This document shows positions 58,901-62,100 of a stretch of 64,000 nt of DNA, piece by piece (position 1 is the first letter of the stretch; the number at the start of each line of letters is the position of its first letter). The DNA lies in the NCBI GenBank assembly GCA_024362935.1, contig JANCRA010000067.1, positions 1 through 64,000 of the forward strand, read 5' to 3'. The position numbers and the translations under genes are program-made. The stretch comes from Setophaga petechia. Lineage: Eukaryota; Chordata; Aves; Passeriformes; Parulidae. The notes below the pieces were generated by a model, which was not told the origin of the DNA, made no database searches, and worked only from the letters and a program-made list of their open reading frames with translations.

Positions 58901-59170
58901 CAGCCCTGTGTTTCCATCAAATCCCAGATACTTGAGAAATATCCACAAGAATTTGGGAAGACCATGGAAATTCCCAATCCCTGTGTTGTTTTCCAGCCAG
59001 CTGGGCCTCAAGGAATTCCCAGTGGAGAAGAGATGGACGGGAATCTTCGAGCAATTCCTGGAATTCCTCCATTCCGGCTGCAAGGAGGAAATGGAGGAAT
59101 CCTTCACGGGATTCCACATCCAGACCAGCAAGGAGCTGAGGAAATCCCAGGAATATCTGTTCTGCCAGAG
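19844..59170 (+). CDS. ALS2CL: ALS2CL (ALS2 C-terminal-like), 16 exons, 3' end outside window
   Basis: Gene-level entry for the 16 exons listed separately. The joined product (about 645 residues here) follows vertebrate ALS2CL in order: an N-terminal helical DH-like region, a PH domain, then a run of MORN repeats. The segment SLLQLEENFSSCLARIDALI near the start, LLLFDDVLVLIQ and FDLKLVWVD in the PH part, and YEGEWLWGKPHG, ERYIGMW and LLEDDSVYEG in the MORN part match the family. From knowledge of the family, ALS2CL is a roughly 950-residue alsin paralogue that binds Rab5, has weak Rab5 exchange activity through a C-terminal VPS9 domain, associates with alsin and acts on endosomes. The VPS9 domain is not in this window. 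The N-terminus fits ALS2CL rather than ALS2, which would have an RCC1-like domain first. Exons are about 5% of the gene span; the introns are mostly minisatellite. Confidence 0.93.
19928..20179 (+). repeat. Direct duplication of exon 1 edge around an inverted insert
   Basis: About 72 bp (19928-19999), the last 31 nt of exon 1 plus its donor and early intron, is repeated at 20108-20179 with two substitutions. Between them, about 20001-20108 is the reverse complement, diverged, of the TTTAAA array near 16847-16948. The second copy has a good GCAG|GTAAAT donor but no exon of its own. Confidence 0.93.
20180..20540. other. Intron 1, non-array part
   Basis: Mostly unique, with a small array of GAAATTCC(A/T)GATCCAGG units of about 17-18 bp at 20334-20392. 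Confidence 0.6.
20541..23580. repeat. Intron 1 pyrimidine-rich minisatellite, about 85-100-bp units
   Basis: Tandem units with CCAAATTATTTAATTCTTTC, CTTCCAGCCAAAACATCTCT and GAAAATTCCTGGAATTTCCC. The + strand is T/C-rich. Five larger blocks end in CAATTTTTCCCTCC(C/T)AG; the fifth (about 23440-23592) supplies the real exon 2 acceptor. Confidence 0.93.
21270..23163 (+). repeat. Four decoy copies of the exon 2 acceptor
   Basis: The intron-exon 2 border is copied at about 21270-21408, 21988-22130, 22406-22548 and 23023-23163. Each contains TTTTCCCTCCCAG followed by AGCCGCAGGAT, the first 11 nt of exon 2 with one change. Decoy AGs end at 21395, 22117, 22535 and 23150; the real one ends at 23581. 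Confidence 0.9.
23582..23774 (+). CDS. ALS2CL: ALS2CL coding exon 2
   Basis: Acceptor CCTCCTAG at 23574-23581, donor ATCCA|GTGAGC. The reading frame continues from phase 1 and gives about 64 residues, from EPQDPKEKENFQLFVVLNDR to FLSLYIQ, with no stop. Helical, tryptophan-containing sequence (QTLWNFTEEN) corresponds to the DH-like region of ALS2CL (LWEVTEES in the human protein). The functional acceptor is a TAG, whereas four upstream copies of the same edge carry CAG. Confidence 0.88.
23870..25370. repeat. Intron 2 minisatellite, about 240-265-bp units
   Basis: Six units marked by TTCCAGGATTTTGTGGTTTT near 23890, 24127, 24380, 24632, 24896 and 25133. Inside each is a smaller 14-bp run of TTTGGGATTTCCCAG in two to four copies, so the length varies by nested expansion. 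Confidence 0.93.
25371..25951. other. Intron 2, unique part
   Basis: Non-repetitive intron up to the exon 3 acceptor. Nothing else recognised. Confidence 0.5.
25952..26017 (+). CDS. ALS2CL: ALS2CL coding exon 3
   Basis: A 66-nt exon, acceptor ATTTTTTCCAG, donor AAGAG|GTCAGC. It encodes (Q)YFVTFANFVVVQGFEQAARSK, matching the ALS2CL segment with the VVQAFQKAAKR pattern, part of the N-terminal DH-like helical bundle. Incoming phase 2 (CA+G gives Gln), outgoing phase 2. Confidence 0.88.
26110..27880. repeat. Intron 3 minisatellite, about 215-bp units
   Basis: About eight units with TTTCTAAGGAGCACATTCCC, TTGCTCCAAGCC(T/C)TGTCCAA and GGATTGGATTTTCCTCTTTC. The TTGCTCCAAGCCTTGTCCAA phrase resembles CR1 tail sequence, so the unit may have captured a CR1 fragment. 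Confidence 0.9.
27965..28130 (+). CDS. ALS2CL: ALS2CL coding exon 4
   Basis: Acceptor CAATTTTTCCAG, donor CAGCAG|GTGGGA. The 166-nt exon completes a Ser codon and encodes about 55 residues (DAWKLHKAVLKEFLRDFTSE ... LSQLQEQLQQ). LGLALHLVLHKPFQEHIQSY parallels the SLGQALHQPLAHHVQQY segment of ALS2CL. Base composition is clearly richer in GC than the flanking introns. Outgoing phase 0. Confidence 0.92.
28190..29800. repeat. Intron 4 minisatellite, about 35-60-bp units
   Basis: Many degenerate units of CTAAATATTCCCTAAAATCC followed by AGCCTGGACCTTCTTTG, with a longer variant that adds TTTTGATGCAGGATGGACAC. The array reaches almost to the exon 5 acceptor. Confidence 0.92.
29851..29979 (+). CDS. 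ALS2CL: ALS2CL coding exon 5
   Basis: A 129-nt, phase 0-0 exon of 43 residues; acceptor CCTTTGCCAG, donor TTCACC|GTGAGT. It encodes GSERDVVATVVQEFGKLESF through LWKSLGYKFT. The FGxLxSFxxQxLDxAVxTxxLW pattern is shared with ALS2CL. It closes the DH-like region before the PH domain. Confidence 0.93.
30000..31480. repeat. Intron 5 18-bp minisatellite
   Basis: Units of 18 bp such as GATATGGATTGGGAATTT alternating with GATAAGGATGAGGAATTC. The + strand is purine-rich. Because 18 is divisible by 3, long repetitive frames arise on both strands; they are not genes. The array begins about 20 bp after the exon 5 donor. Confidence 0.94.
31481..32880. repeat. Intron 5 higher-order repeat
   Basis: About eight larger units combining 18-bp repeats with a block GCAGAGCTGGGTGGAAGAGT, GGAGAAACTCCCTGGGG and TGTCACTGTCAGTGAAACCC. 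Spacing varies from about 140 to 240 bp because the number of 18-bp units differs. Confidence 0.9.
32979..33098 (+). CDS. ALS2CL: ALS2CL coding exon 6 (start of PH domain)
   Basis: A 120-nt, phase 0-0 exon; acceptor TGCTGCTCCAG, donor ATCCAG|GTGAGT. It encodes DVLCVPERRLLEDSRNLPIA and then SERLLLFDDVLVLIQ. The LLLFDDxLVLxQ strand pair is the first part of the PH domain and is nearly identical in mammalian ALS2CL. The last 42 nt with the donor and about 143 bp of intron are directly duplicated just downstream. Confidence 0.95.
33057..33428 (+). repeat. 185-bp direct duplication of exon 6 edge
   Basis: 33057-33241 is repeated at 33242-33426 and appears nearly identical. Each copy starts with the last 42 nt of exon 6 (encoding ERLLLFDDVLVLIQ), then the donor CAG|GTGAGT and the same intron sequence. 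The second exon fragment ends at 33283. Confidence 0.95.
33429..34633. other. Intron 6, mostly unique, with a CR1-like piece
   Basis: Mostly non-repetitive. A short stretch at about 34205-34335 (GGTTGCTTCAAGCCTTGTCC, ACCTTTCCTTGGATACTTCG) looks like CR1 in reverse orientation. Confidence 0.55.
34634..34710 (+). CDS. ALS2CL: ALS2CL coding exon 7 (PH domain)
   Basis: A 77-nt exon after a long T/C tract and CCCAG; donor GGATT|GTGAGT. It encodes GNSFQSFDLKLVWVDENCGE KSAPG (read as one run from phase 0). FDLKLVWVD is identical to the corresponding strand in mammalian ALS2CL, which makes the assignment firm. Outgoing phase 2. Confidence 0.94.
34870..35210 (-). mobile_element. CR1-like LINE fragment in intron 7
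   Basis: Contains AAATCCAACCTGTGCCCCAT, GACCTCCAGGGATGGGCACT and CAACCTGACCTTTCCTTGGC in the order of the reverse complement of avian CR1 tails. Diverged and without coding capacity. Confidence 0.7.
35261..35327 (+). CDS. ALS2CL: ALS2CL coding exon 8 (PH domain)
   Basis: A 67-nt exon; acceptor CTCCCTCCCAG, donor ATGAAG|GTCAGG. TT from exon 7 plus G completes Leu, then HSLRITTPEETFVLSTKDPQ and MK. The LxxxTPEExFxxxxKD pattern is the late PH strand region of ALS2CL. Outgoing phase 0. Confidence 0.93.
35328..35786. other. Intron 8, nothing recognised
   Basis: Short intron (459 bp) with a T-run near 35563-35575. No repeat or mobile element recognised. Confidence 0.6.
35787..35983 (+). CDS. ALS2CL: ALS2CL coding exon 9 (PH C-terminal helix and first MORN repeat)
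   Basis: A 197-nt exon; acceptor CCGTGCCCGCAG, donor GGCAA|GTAAGG. It encodes AVWRWKLEQAVRQALHGKRD, the C-terminal PH helix with its tryptophan, then a linker, and ends in GRLRGATYEGEWLWGKPHG. YEGEWxxGKPHG is the first MORN motif (YxGxWxxGxxHG). Phase 0 in, phase 2 out (AA of Lys). The last 54 nt are the seed of an eleven-copy array in intron 9. Confidence 0.95.
36080..38170 (+). repeat. Intron 9 array of exon 9 edge copies (11 MORN-encoding units)
   Basis: Eleven units of about 150-210 bp, each containing a copy of the exon 9 3' edge (GCCACCTA(C/T)GAGGGAGAGTGG) followed by copied intron (AAGGAACCTTCTGGGC, GGGAATAAGGTTGGAAGTG, GAAGGTTGGGAAAGATCTCC). Full-length copies of the 54-nt edge ending in AA|GTAAGG lie at 36134-36187, 36343-36396, 36548-36601, 36908-36961, 37282-37335 and 37643-37696. 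Five further copies (near 36726, 37104, 37461, 37843, 38025) lack the CCCCATGGCAAGTA part and thus the donor. Confidence 0.95.
38171..40010. other. Intron 9, unique part
   Basis: About 1.8 kb without an obvious array, apart from a TTTTATTTATATA run near 38565-38600. No exon resembling ALS2CL was seen. Confidence 0.55.
40015..40230 (+). mobile_element. CR1-like LINE fragment
   Basis: GGAATGTCCAAGGCCAGGCT, GGAGCACCCTGGGATAGTGG and a tail ATCCCATCCAACCCCAAAAA ending in ATTCCATCATTTCATGATTT follow the order of avian CR1 3' ends. Confidence 0.75.
40430..40630 (+). mobile_element. CR1-like LINE fragment, second copy
   Basis: Shares GGAATTCCTGGCTGGGAGGG and AGCAGCTGTGGCTGCCCCTG with the previous element, then GGGACAGTGGGAGGTGTCCC and the tail GAAGGTCCTTCCCAGCC...ATTTTGTGAT. 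Confidence 0.75.
40931..41795. mobile_element. Three tandem LTR-like units, about 285 bp each
   Basis: Three head-to-tail copies begin TGTGGACAG(A/T)TTTT at about 40935, 41209 and 41502. Each holds GAAAATACAGCTAGGAAAGC, CAACAGCTGCCTAAT(C/T)CAGG and a promoter-like end with TTATAAAAG then CAATAAATCTGAGACTT. A TATA-like box followed closely by AATAAA and TG/CA-type ends suggest a retroviral LTR; no internal coding sequence is present. Identification as an LTR is inference, and the reverse orientation is also possible. Confidence 0.6.
41796..42230. other. Intron 9, unique part
   Basis: Non-repetitive apart from a short duplication of CTAAATATTTAGGCTGGGCT near 42170-42222. Confidence 0.5.
42231..43501 (+). 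repeat. Intron 9 array with three exon 10 edge copies
   Basis: Units of about 50-60 bp (GGAGGATATTTGGGATTTTG, AATTCTGAGATCAGCAGCTC) form a larger repeat that three times includes GTGTTCCAG|GGGGACGCTG, the exon 10 acceptor and first part of the exon. The copied exon parts start at 42285, 42947 and 43372 and keep about 40 nt, then diverge at CATGTGGGGAATATT. The real exon starts at 43502. Confidence 0.93.
43502..43567 (+). CDS. ALS2CL: ALS2CL coding exon 10 (MORN)
   Basis: A 66-nt exon; acceptor TGTGTTCCAG, donor CACGG|GTAAGC. The first G completes Lys, then GTLKWRDGRNHVGDFQEGLE H. It finishes the first MORN unit (GKGTLKWxDG) and starts the second (HVGDFQEGLEHG). Mammalian ALS2CL has GTLKWPDGRNHVGNF at this place. 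Three partial copies of its 5' edge lie upstream in intron 9. Confidence 0.95.
43568..44100. other. Intron 10, unique part
   Basis: Non-repetitive intron sequence; nothing recognised. Confidence 0.5.
44101..47190. repeat. Intron 10 minisatellite, 15 units of about 215 bp
   Basis: Fifteen units marked by CAATGGAGTTGCTGTTTTCT from about 44136 to 47152. Each also contains TTCCATGGAGACATTTCCAT and GGGAATTTATTCCTAGGAAG. Two unit types differ at the end (AAATGAGGAGTTTTACAGAA versus CACATGAGGAGTTTATATAG) and often alternate. The last unit runs straight into the exon 11 acceptor. Confidence 0.95.
47223..47321 (+). CDS. ALS2CL: ALS2CL coding exon 11 (MORN)
   Basis: A 99-nt exon; acceptor GCCCCTGGCAG, donor TGTGA|GTAAGT. 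It encodes GFGICLVPQRAEDRYDCYKC and HWYQGKMRGYGIC. The YDCYKCHWxxGxMxGYGICE string is highly specific for ALS2CL. An alternative donor 4 nt later would include an in-frame TAA, so the GTAAGT site was chosen. Phases 2 in, 2 out. Confidence 0.95.
   Translation, partial: VWDLPGPAARRGSLRLLQVPLVPGQDEGLWNL
47440..47720 (-). mobile_element. CR1-like LINE fragment in intron 11
   Basis: Reverse-oriented CR1-type sequence: CACCTCCCACTGTCCCAGGG, TGCTCCAGCCTGGCCTTGGG and CAGGGGCAGCCACAGCTGCT, the complement of the + oriented copies in intron 9. Confidence 0.75.
47925..48350. repeat. 217-bp tandem duplication in intron 11
   Basis: Two near-identical copies of about 217 bp, first base of GGGCTGGTGGCCACCACAGA at 47931 and 48148. 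They share CCTATGGATCCACTTTTCCA-type and AGGACACCTCCAAGCCC phrases. No coding evidence. Confidence 0.92.
48513..48671 (+). CDS. ALS2CL: ALS2CL coding exon 12 (two MORN repeats)
   Basis: A 159-nt exon; acceptor CTCTTCCTGCAG, donor GAGAG|GTAAAG. It encodes YGNDLVYRGYFKDNVRQGFG, a linker, then FKYTGQWENDKKNGYGVWDD KE. Two MORN motifs are visible (VYRGYFxxxxRQGFG and YTGQWxxxxKNGYG). Phases 2 in, 2 out. Confidence 0.94.
48710..49090 (-). mobile_element. Songbird-type LTR fragment, intron 12, copy 1
   Basis: On the - strand it starts TGTCACAGACATATTTTATG and ends with an AATAAA-containing part (complement of CTGATTTATTGTTTTATC). Phrases GACTCCATGTTTCAGAAGGC and CTGACTGTGATTGGCCATTA are typical of a common passerine endogenous retrovirus LTR. 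No internal genes. Confidence 0.75.
49118..49480 (-). mobile_element. Songbird-type LTR fragment, intron 12, copy 2
   Basis: A second, diverged LTR in the same orientation directly beside the first, sharing GACTCCATGTTTCAGAAGGC, AAAAGAATAGAAGAAAGGAT and TTCTCAGGA near the other end. It begins TGTCATGGATATATTTTATG on the - strand. The middle differs, so it is a related subfamily rather than an exact duplicate. Confidence 0.7.
49703..49814 (+). CDS. ALS2CL: ALS2CL coding exon 13 (MORN)
   Basis: A 112-nt exon; acceptor TTGCGTTCCAG, donor ATGGTG|GTGAGT. AG plus A gives Arg, then GERYIGMWSDDHRHGEGIVV and TQSGLCYQRTFHAGKMV. RGERYIGMW and VTQxGxCYQxTFxA are ALS2CL signatures. It carries one MORN motif (YIGMWxxxxRHGEG) and the start of the next. 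Outgoing phase 0. Confidence 0.95.
49870..50465 (-). mobile_element. Songbird-type solo LTR in intron 13
   Basis: Contains GGAGTCAGAGCTCTTCATCT, CTCGGTCTCAAGGTTGTTTA, GGCCAAGAAGAAGAAGGAGA and TTTTGGGCTCTGTGCCAGGG, phrases I know from passerine LTRs. On the - strand a TATA-like GTAGTATAAAG (near 50061) precedes AATAAA (near 49953). No retroviral coding region accompanies it. Confidence 0.8.
50530..50920. repeat. 187-bp tandem duplication in intron 13
   Basis: Two copies of a block starting ATCCTGGAGGACAAAGAGGG (about 50533 and 50719) and ending GGGGGTTGGATTTGGATCAT. A few substitutions only. Confidence 0.92.
50990..51190 (+). mobile_element. CR1-like LINE fragment in intron 13
   Basis: GGAATGTCCAAGGCCAGGTT, GGAGCACCCTGGGACAGTGG and the tail CGTCCCTTCCAACCCAAACC ending in ATTCC repeats match an avian CR1 3' end in + orientation. 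Confidence 0.8.
51370..51770. repeat. Intron 13 T-rich minisatellite, about 70-bp units
   Basis: About five units of TTTTTGGATTTGATGGGACA and TTCTTGTGATTTTTTTCTCC. The + strand is T/G-rich. A related array occurs in intron 14. Confidence 0.9.
51930..53840. repeat. Intron 13 minisatellite, 6 units of about 308 bp
   Basis: Six units marked by (A/G)GAGATGATGTTT near 52231, 52539, 52846, 53165, 53475 and 53785. They share CACAGGGAATTCCACACAGT, GACCCCGTGCCAATCCTTGG and TTTTCTTGGAGCTTCTCCCA. The last unit ends about 70 bp before the exon 14 acceptor. Confidence 0.95.
53908..53985 (+). CDS. ALS2CL: ALS2CL coding exon 14 (MORN)
   Basis: A 78-nt, phase 0-0 exon after CTTTTCATCCCAAG; donor GGAAAG|GTTGGA, the weakest donor of the set. 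It encodes GSGILLLEDDSVYEGNFTEE LTFVGK. GxGILLxEDDSxYEGxFTxxLT is the ALS2CL pattern, containing a MORN core (VYEGNF). Confidence 0.92.
54140..54800. repeat. Intron 14 T/G-rich minisatellite
   Basis: Degenerate units of TTTTATGGGACATTTTTGGT and TGAGTTTTTGGGATTTTTT. It resembles the intron 13 T-rich array in phrase and strand, so the two may be related. Confidence 0.85.
54801..55290. repeat. Intron 14 AT-rich tract
   Basis: A/T-rich with many AATTTAATAATA phrases (AGAATTTAATAATGAATGGG), then unique AT-rich sequence up to the exon 15 acceptor. Confidence 0.8.
55314..55432 (+). CDS. ALS2CL: ALS2CL coding exon 15 (last MORN)
   Basis: A 119-nt exon; acceptor CTCTTTCCGCAG, donor CTGGA|GTGAGA. It encodes GKLSLANGFVLQGTFSSRGG and RGLSTQGVLSTAPEPQRKL. 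Joined to exon 14 it gives VGKGKLSLANGF, matching GKGKVTFPNGF in mammalian ALS2CL; GRGLxTQGVL is also shared. GC-rich compared with the AT-rich intron before it. Outgoing phase 2. Confidence 0.94.
55440..56780. repeat. Intron 15 GC-rich minisatellite, 18-bp units
   Basis: About 1.3 kb of GGGGTCCTGGGGAGCAGT and GGGGTCCTTGGGAACAAT units (15, 18 or 27 bp steps), starting only about 8 bp after the exon 15 donor. The + strand has runs of four or five G in nearly every unit. The triplet-sized units keep several frames open on both strands; they have no gene character. Confidence 0.94.
56880..57560. repeat. Intron 15 48-bp minisatellite
   Basis: About fourteen units of 48-50 bp: GGGAAGCAGGGATGGATGTT, GGACTGAAATCCTGGGATTA, ATTCCATA. 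A looser, longer version continues to about 58160. Confidence 0.95.
57561..58170. repeat. Degenerate continuation of the 48-bp array
   Basis: Units enlarge to about 70-100 bp by adding GCCATCCTGGGATTTTCATG while keeping AGCAGG(G/A)ATGGATG and TTAATTCCAT. Confidence 0.85.
58171..58996. other. Intron 15 end: unique, small repeat, CR1-like piece
   Basis: 58171-58525 is unique. 58530-58600 holds four copies of GGAATTCCCATTTA(T/G). 58625-58790 carries reverse CR1-like phrases (GGGATCCAGGGGCCGCCACA, ATTCCATCCCAGCCAGGAAT). The exon 16 acceptor follows. Confidence 0.6.
58997..59170 (+). CDS. ALS2CL: ALS2CL coding exon 16 (linker after MORN repeats)
   Basis: A 174-nt exon; acceptor TTGTTTTCCAG, donor CCAGAG|GTACTG. 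GA plus C gives Asp, then QLGLKEFPVEKRWTGIFEQF through FTGFHIQTSKELRKSQEYLF CQ. FPVExRWxGxxxxF, the GC pair and FxxQxSxELRxSQxYLxC match ALS2CL between its MORN and VPS9 regions. Outgoing phase 2, so the gene continues beyond the window. Its last 36 nt and donor are the recognisable seed of the intron 16 array. Confidence 0.94.
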
Positions 59171-62100
59171 GTACTGAGGGAATCCCGGGAATTCCTGGGG
59201 AAATCCTGGGAATATCTGTTCTGTCAATGAGGGAATCCCGGGAATCGCTGAGGAAATCCAGGGAATTCCTGTTCTGATAATGAGGGAATCCCAGGAATTC
59301 CTGTTCTGCCAGAGGTACTGAGGGAATCCTGGGAATGCCTGAAGAAATCCTGGGAATATCTGTTCTGTCAATGAGGGAATCCTGGGAATCACTGAGGAAA
59401 TCCTGGGAATTCCTTCTCTGCCAAAGAGAGAATCTCGGGAATTCCTGTTCTGCCAGAGGTACTGAGGGAATCCTGGGAATTCCCAAGGAAATCCTGGGAA
59501 TATTCTGTTCTGCCAATAAGGAAATCCCAGGAATCCCTGAGGAAATCCTGGGAATATTCTGTTCTGCCAGTGAGGGAATCCTGGGAATCACTGAGGAGAT
59601 CCAGGGAATTCCTGTTCTGCCAAAGAGAATCCTGGAATTTCTGAGGAAATTCTGGGAATATTCTGTTCTTCCAATGAGGAAATCCCAGGAATCCCTGAGG
59701 AAATCCAGGGAATTCCTGTTCTGAGAATGAGGGAACCCCAGGAATATCTGTTCTGCCAGAGGTACTGAGGAAATCCCGGGAATTCCTGAGGAAATCCAGG
59801 GAATTCCTGTTCTGAAAGAGAGAATCCCAGATTCCCGAGGAAATCCCGGGAATATTTGTTCTGCCAATGAGGGAATCCCAGGAATACCTGAGGAAATCCC
59901 AGGAATTCCTGTTCTGCCAGAGGTACTGAGGGAAATCCCAGGAATTCCTGTTCTGCCAAAGGTTCTGAGGAAATCCTGGGAATTCCCAAGGAAATCCTGG
60001 GAATATCTGTTCTGCCAATGAGGGAATCCCGGGAATCCCTGAGGAAATCCAGGAAATTCCTGTTCTGACAATGATGGAATCCCAGGAATTCCTGTTCTGC
60101 CAAAGGTACTGAGGGAATCCCAGGAATTCCTGAGGAAATCATGGGAATATCTGTTTTGTCAATGAGGGAATCCTGGGAATCCCTGAGGAAATCATGGGAA
60201 TATTTCTTCTGCCAATGAGGGAATCCCGGGAATTCCTGAGGAAATCCCAGGAATATTTGTTCTGCCAATGAGGGAATACCGGGAATCACTGAGGAAATCC
60301 CAGGAATTCCTGTTCTGCCAAAGGTTCTGAGGAAATCCTGGGAATTCCCAAGGAAATCCTGGGAATATCTGTTCTGCCAATGAGGGAATCCCGGGAATCG
60401 CTGAGGAAATCCAGGGAATTCCTTTTCTGACAATGAGGGAATCCCAGGAATTCCTGTTCTGCCAGAGGTACTGAGGAAATCCGGGAATTCCTGAGAAAAT
60501 CCTGGGAATATTCTGTTCTGCCAATGAGGGAATCCTGGGAATCGCTGAGGAAATTCAGGGAATTCCTGTTCTGCCAAAGGTACTGAGGGAATCCTGGGAA
60601 TTCCCAAGGAAATCCTGGGAATATTTGTTCTGCCAATGAGGGAATCCCAGGAATCCCTGAGGAAATCCCAGGAATTCCTGTTCTGCCAGAGGCACTGAGG
60701 AAATCCCGGGAATTCCTTTTCTGCCAATGAGGGAATCCTGGGAATCACTGAGGAAATTCTGGGAATATCTGTTCTGCCAGTGAGGGAATCCCGGGAATAC
60801 CTGAGGAAATTCAGGGAATTCCTGTTCTGATAATGAGGGAATCCCAGGAATTCCTGTTCTGCCAGAGGTACTGAGGGAATCCTGGGAATGCCTGAAGAAA
60901 TCCTGGGAATATCTGTTCTGTCAATGAGGGAATCCTGGGAATCACTGAGGAAATCCTGGGAATTCCTTCTCTGCCAAAGAGAGAATCTCGGGAATTCCTG
61001 TTCTGCCAGAGGTACTGAGGGAATCCTGGGAATTCCCAAGGAAATCCTGGGAATATTCTGTTCTGCCAATAAGGAAATCCCAGGAATCCCTGAGGAAATC
61101 CTGGGAATATTCTGTTCTGCCAGTGAGGGAATCCTGGGAATCACTGAGGAGATCCAGGGAATTCCTGTTCTGCCAAAGAGAATCCTGGAATTTCTGAGGA
61201 AATTCTGGGAATATTCTGTTCTTCCAATGAGGAAATCCCAGGAATCCCTGAGGAAATCCAGGGAATTCCTGTTCTGACAATGAGGGAACCCCAGGAATAT
61301 CTGTTCTGCCAGAGGTACTGAGGAAATCCCGGGAATTCCTGAGGAAATCCAGGGAATTCCTGTTCTGAAAGAGAGAATCCCAGATTCCCGAGGAAATCCC
61401 GGGAATATTTGTTCTGCCAATGAGGGAATCCCAGGAATACCTGAGGAAATCCCAGGAATTCCTGTTCTGCCAGAGGGTACTGAGGGAAATCCCAGGAATT
61501 CCTGTTCTGCCAAAGGTTCTGAGGAAATCCTGGGAATTCCCAAGGAAATCCTGGGAATATCTGTTCTGCCAATGAGGGAATCCCGGGAATCCCTGAGGAA
61601 ATCCAGGAAATTCCTGTTCTGACAATGATGGAATCCCAGGAATTCCTGTTCTGCCAGAGGTACTGAGGGAATCCCAGGAATTCCTGAGGAAATCATGGGA
61701 ATATCTGTTTTGTCAATGAGGGAATCCTGGGAATCCCTGAGGAAATCCAGGGAATTCCTGTTCTGCCAGTGAGGGAATCCTGGGAATTCCCAAGGAAATC
61801 ATGGGAATATTTCTTCTGCCAATGAGGGAATCCCGGGAATTCCTGAGGAAATCCCAGGAATATTTGTTCTGCCAATGAGGGAATACCGGGAATCACTGAG
61901 GAAATCCCAGGAATTCCTGTTCTGCCAAAGGTTCTGAGGAAATCCTGGGAATTCCCAAGGAAATCCTGGGAATATCTGTTCTGCCAATGAGGGAATCCCG
62001 GGAATCGCTGAGGAAATCCAGGGAATTCCTTTTCTGACAATGAGGGAATCCCAGGAATTCCTGTTCTGCCAGAGGTACTGAGGAAATCCGGGAATTCCTG

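Noticed and set aside
19844..59170. Assignment of the gene to ALS2 (alsin) instead of ALS2CL
   Set aside because: The N-terminus starts directly with the DH-like region, there is no RCC1-like domain, and residue matches at exons 1, 7, 11 and 13 follow ALS2CL.
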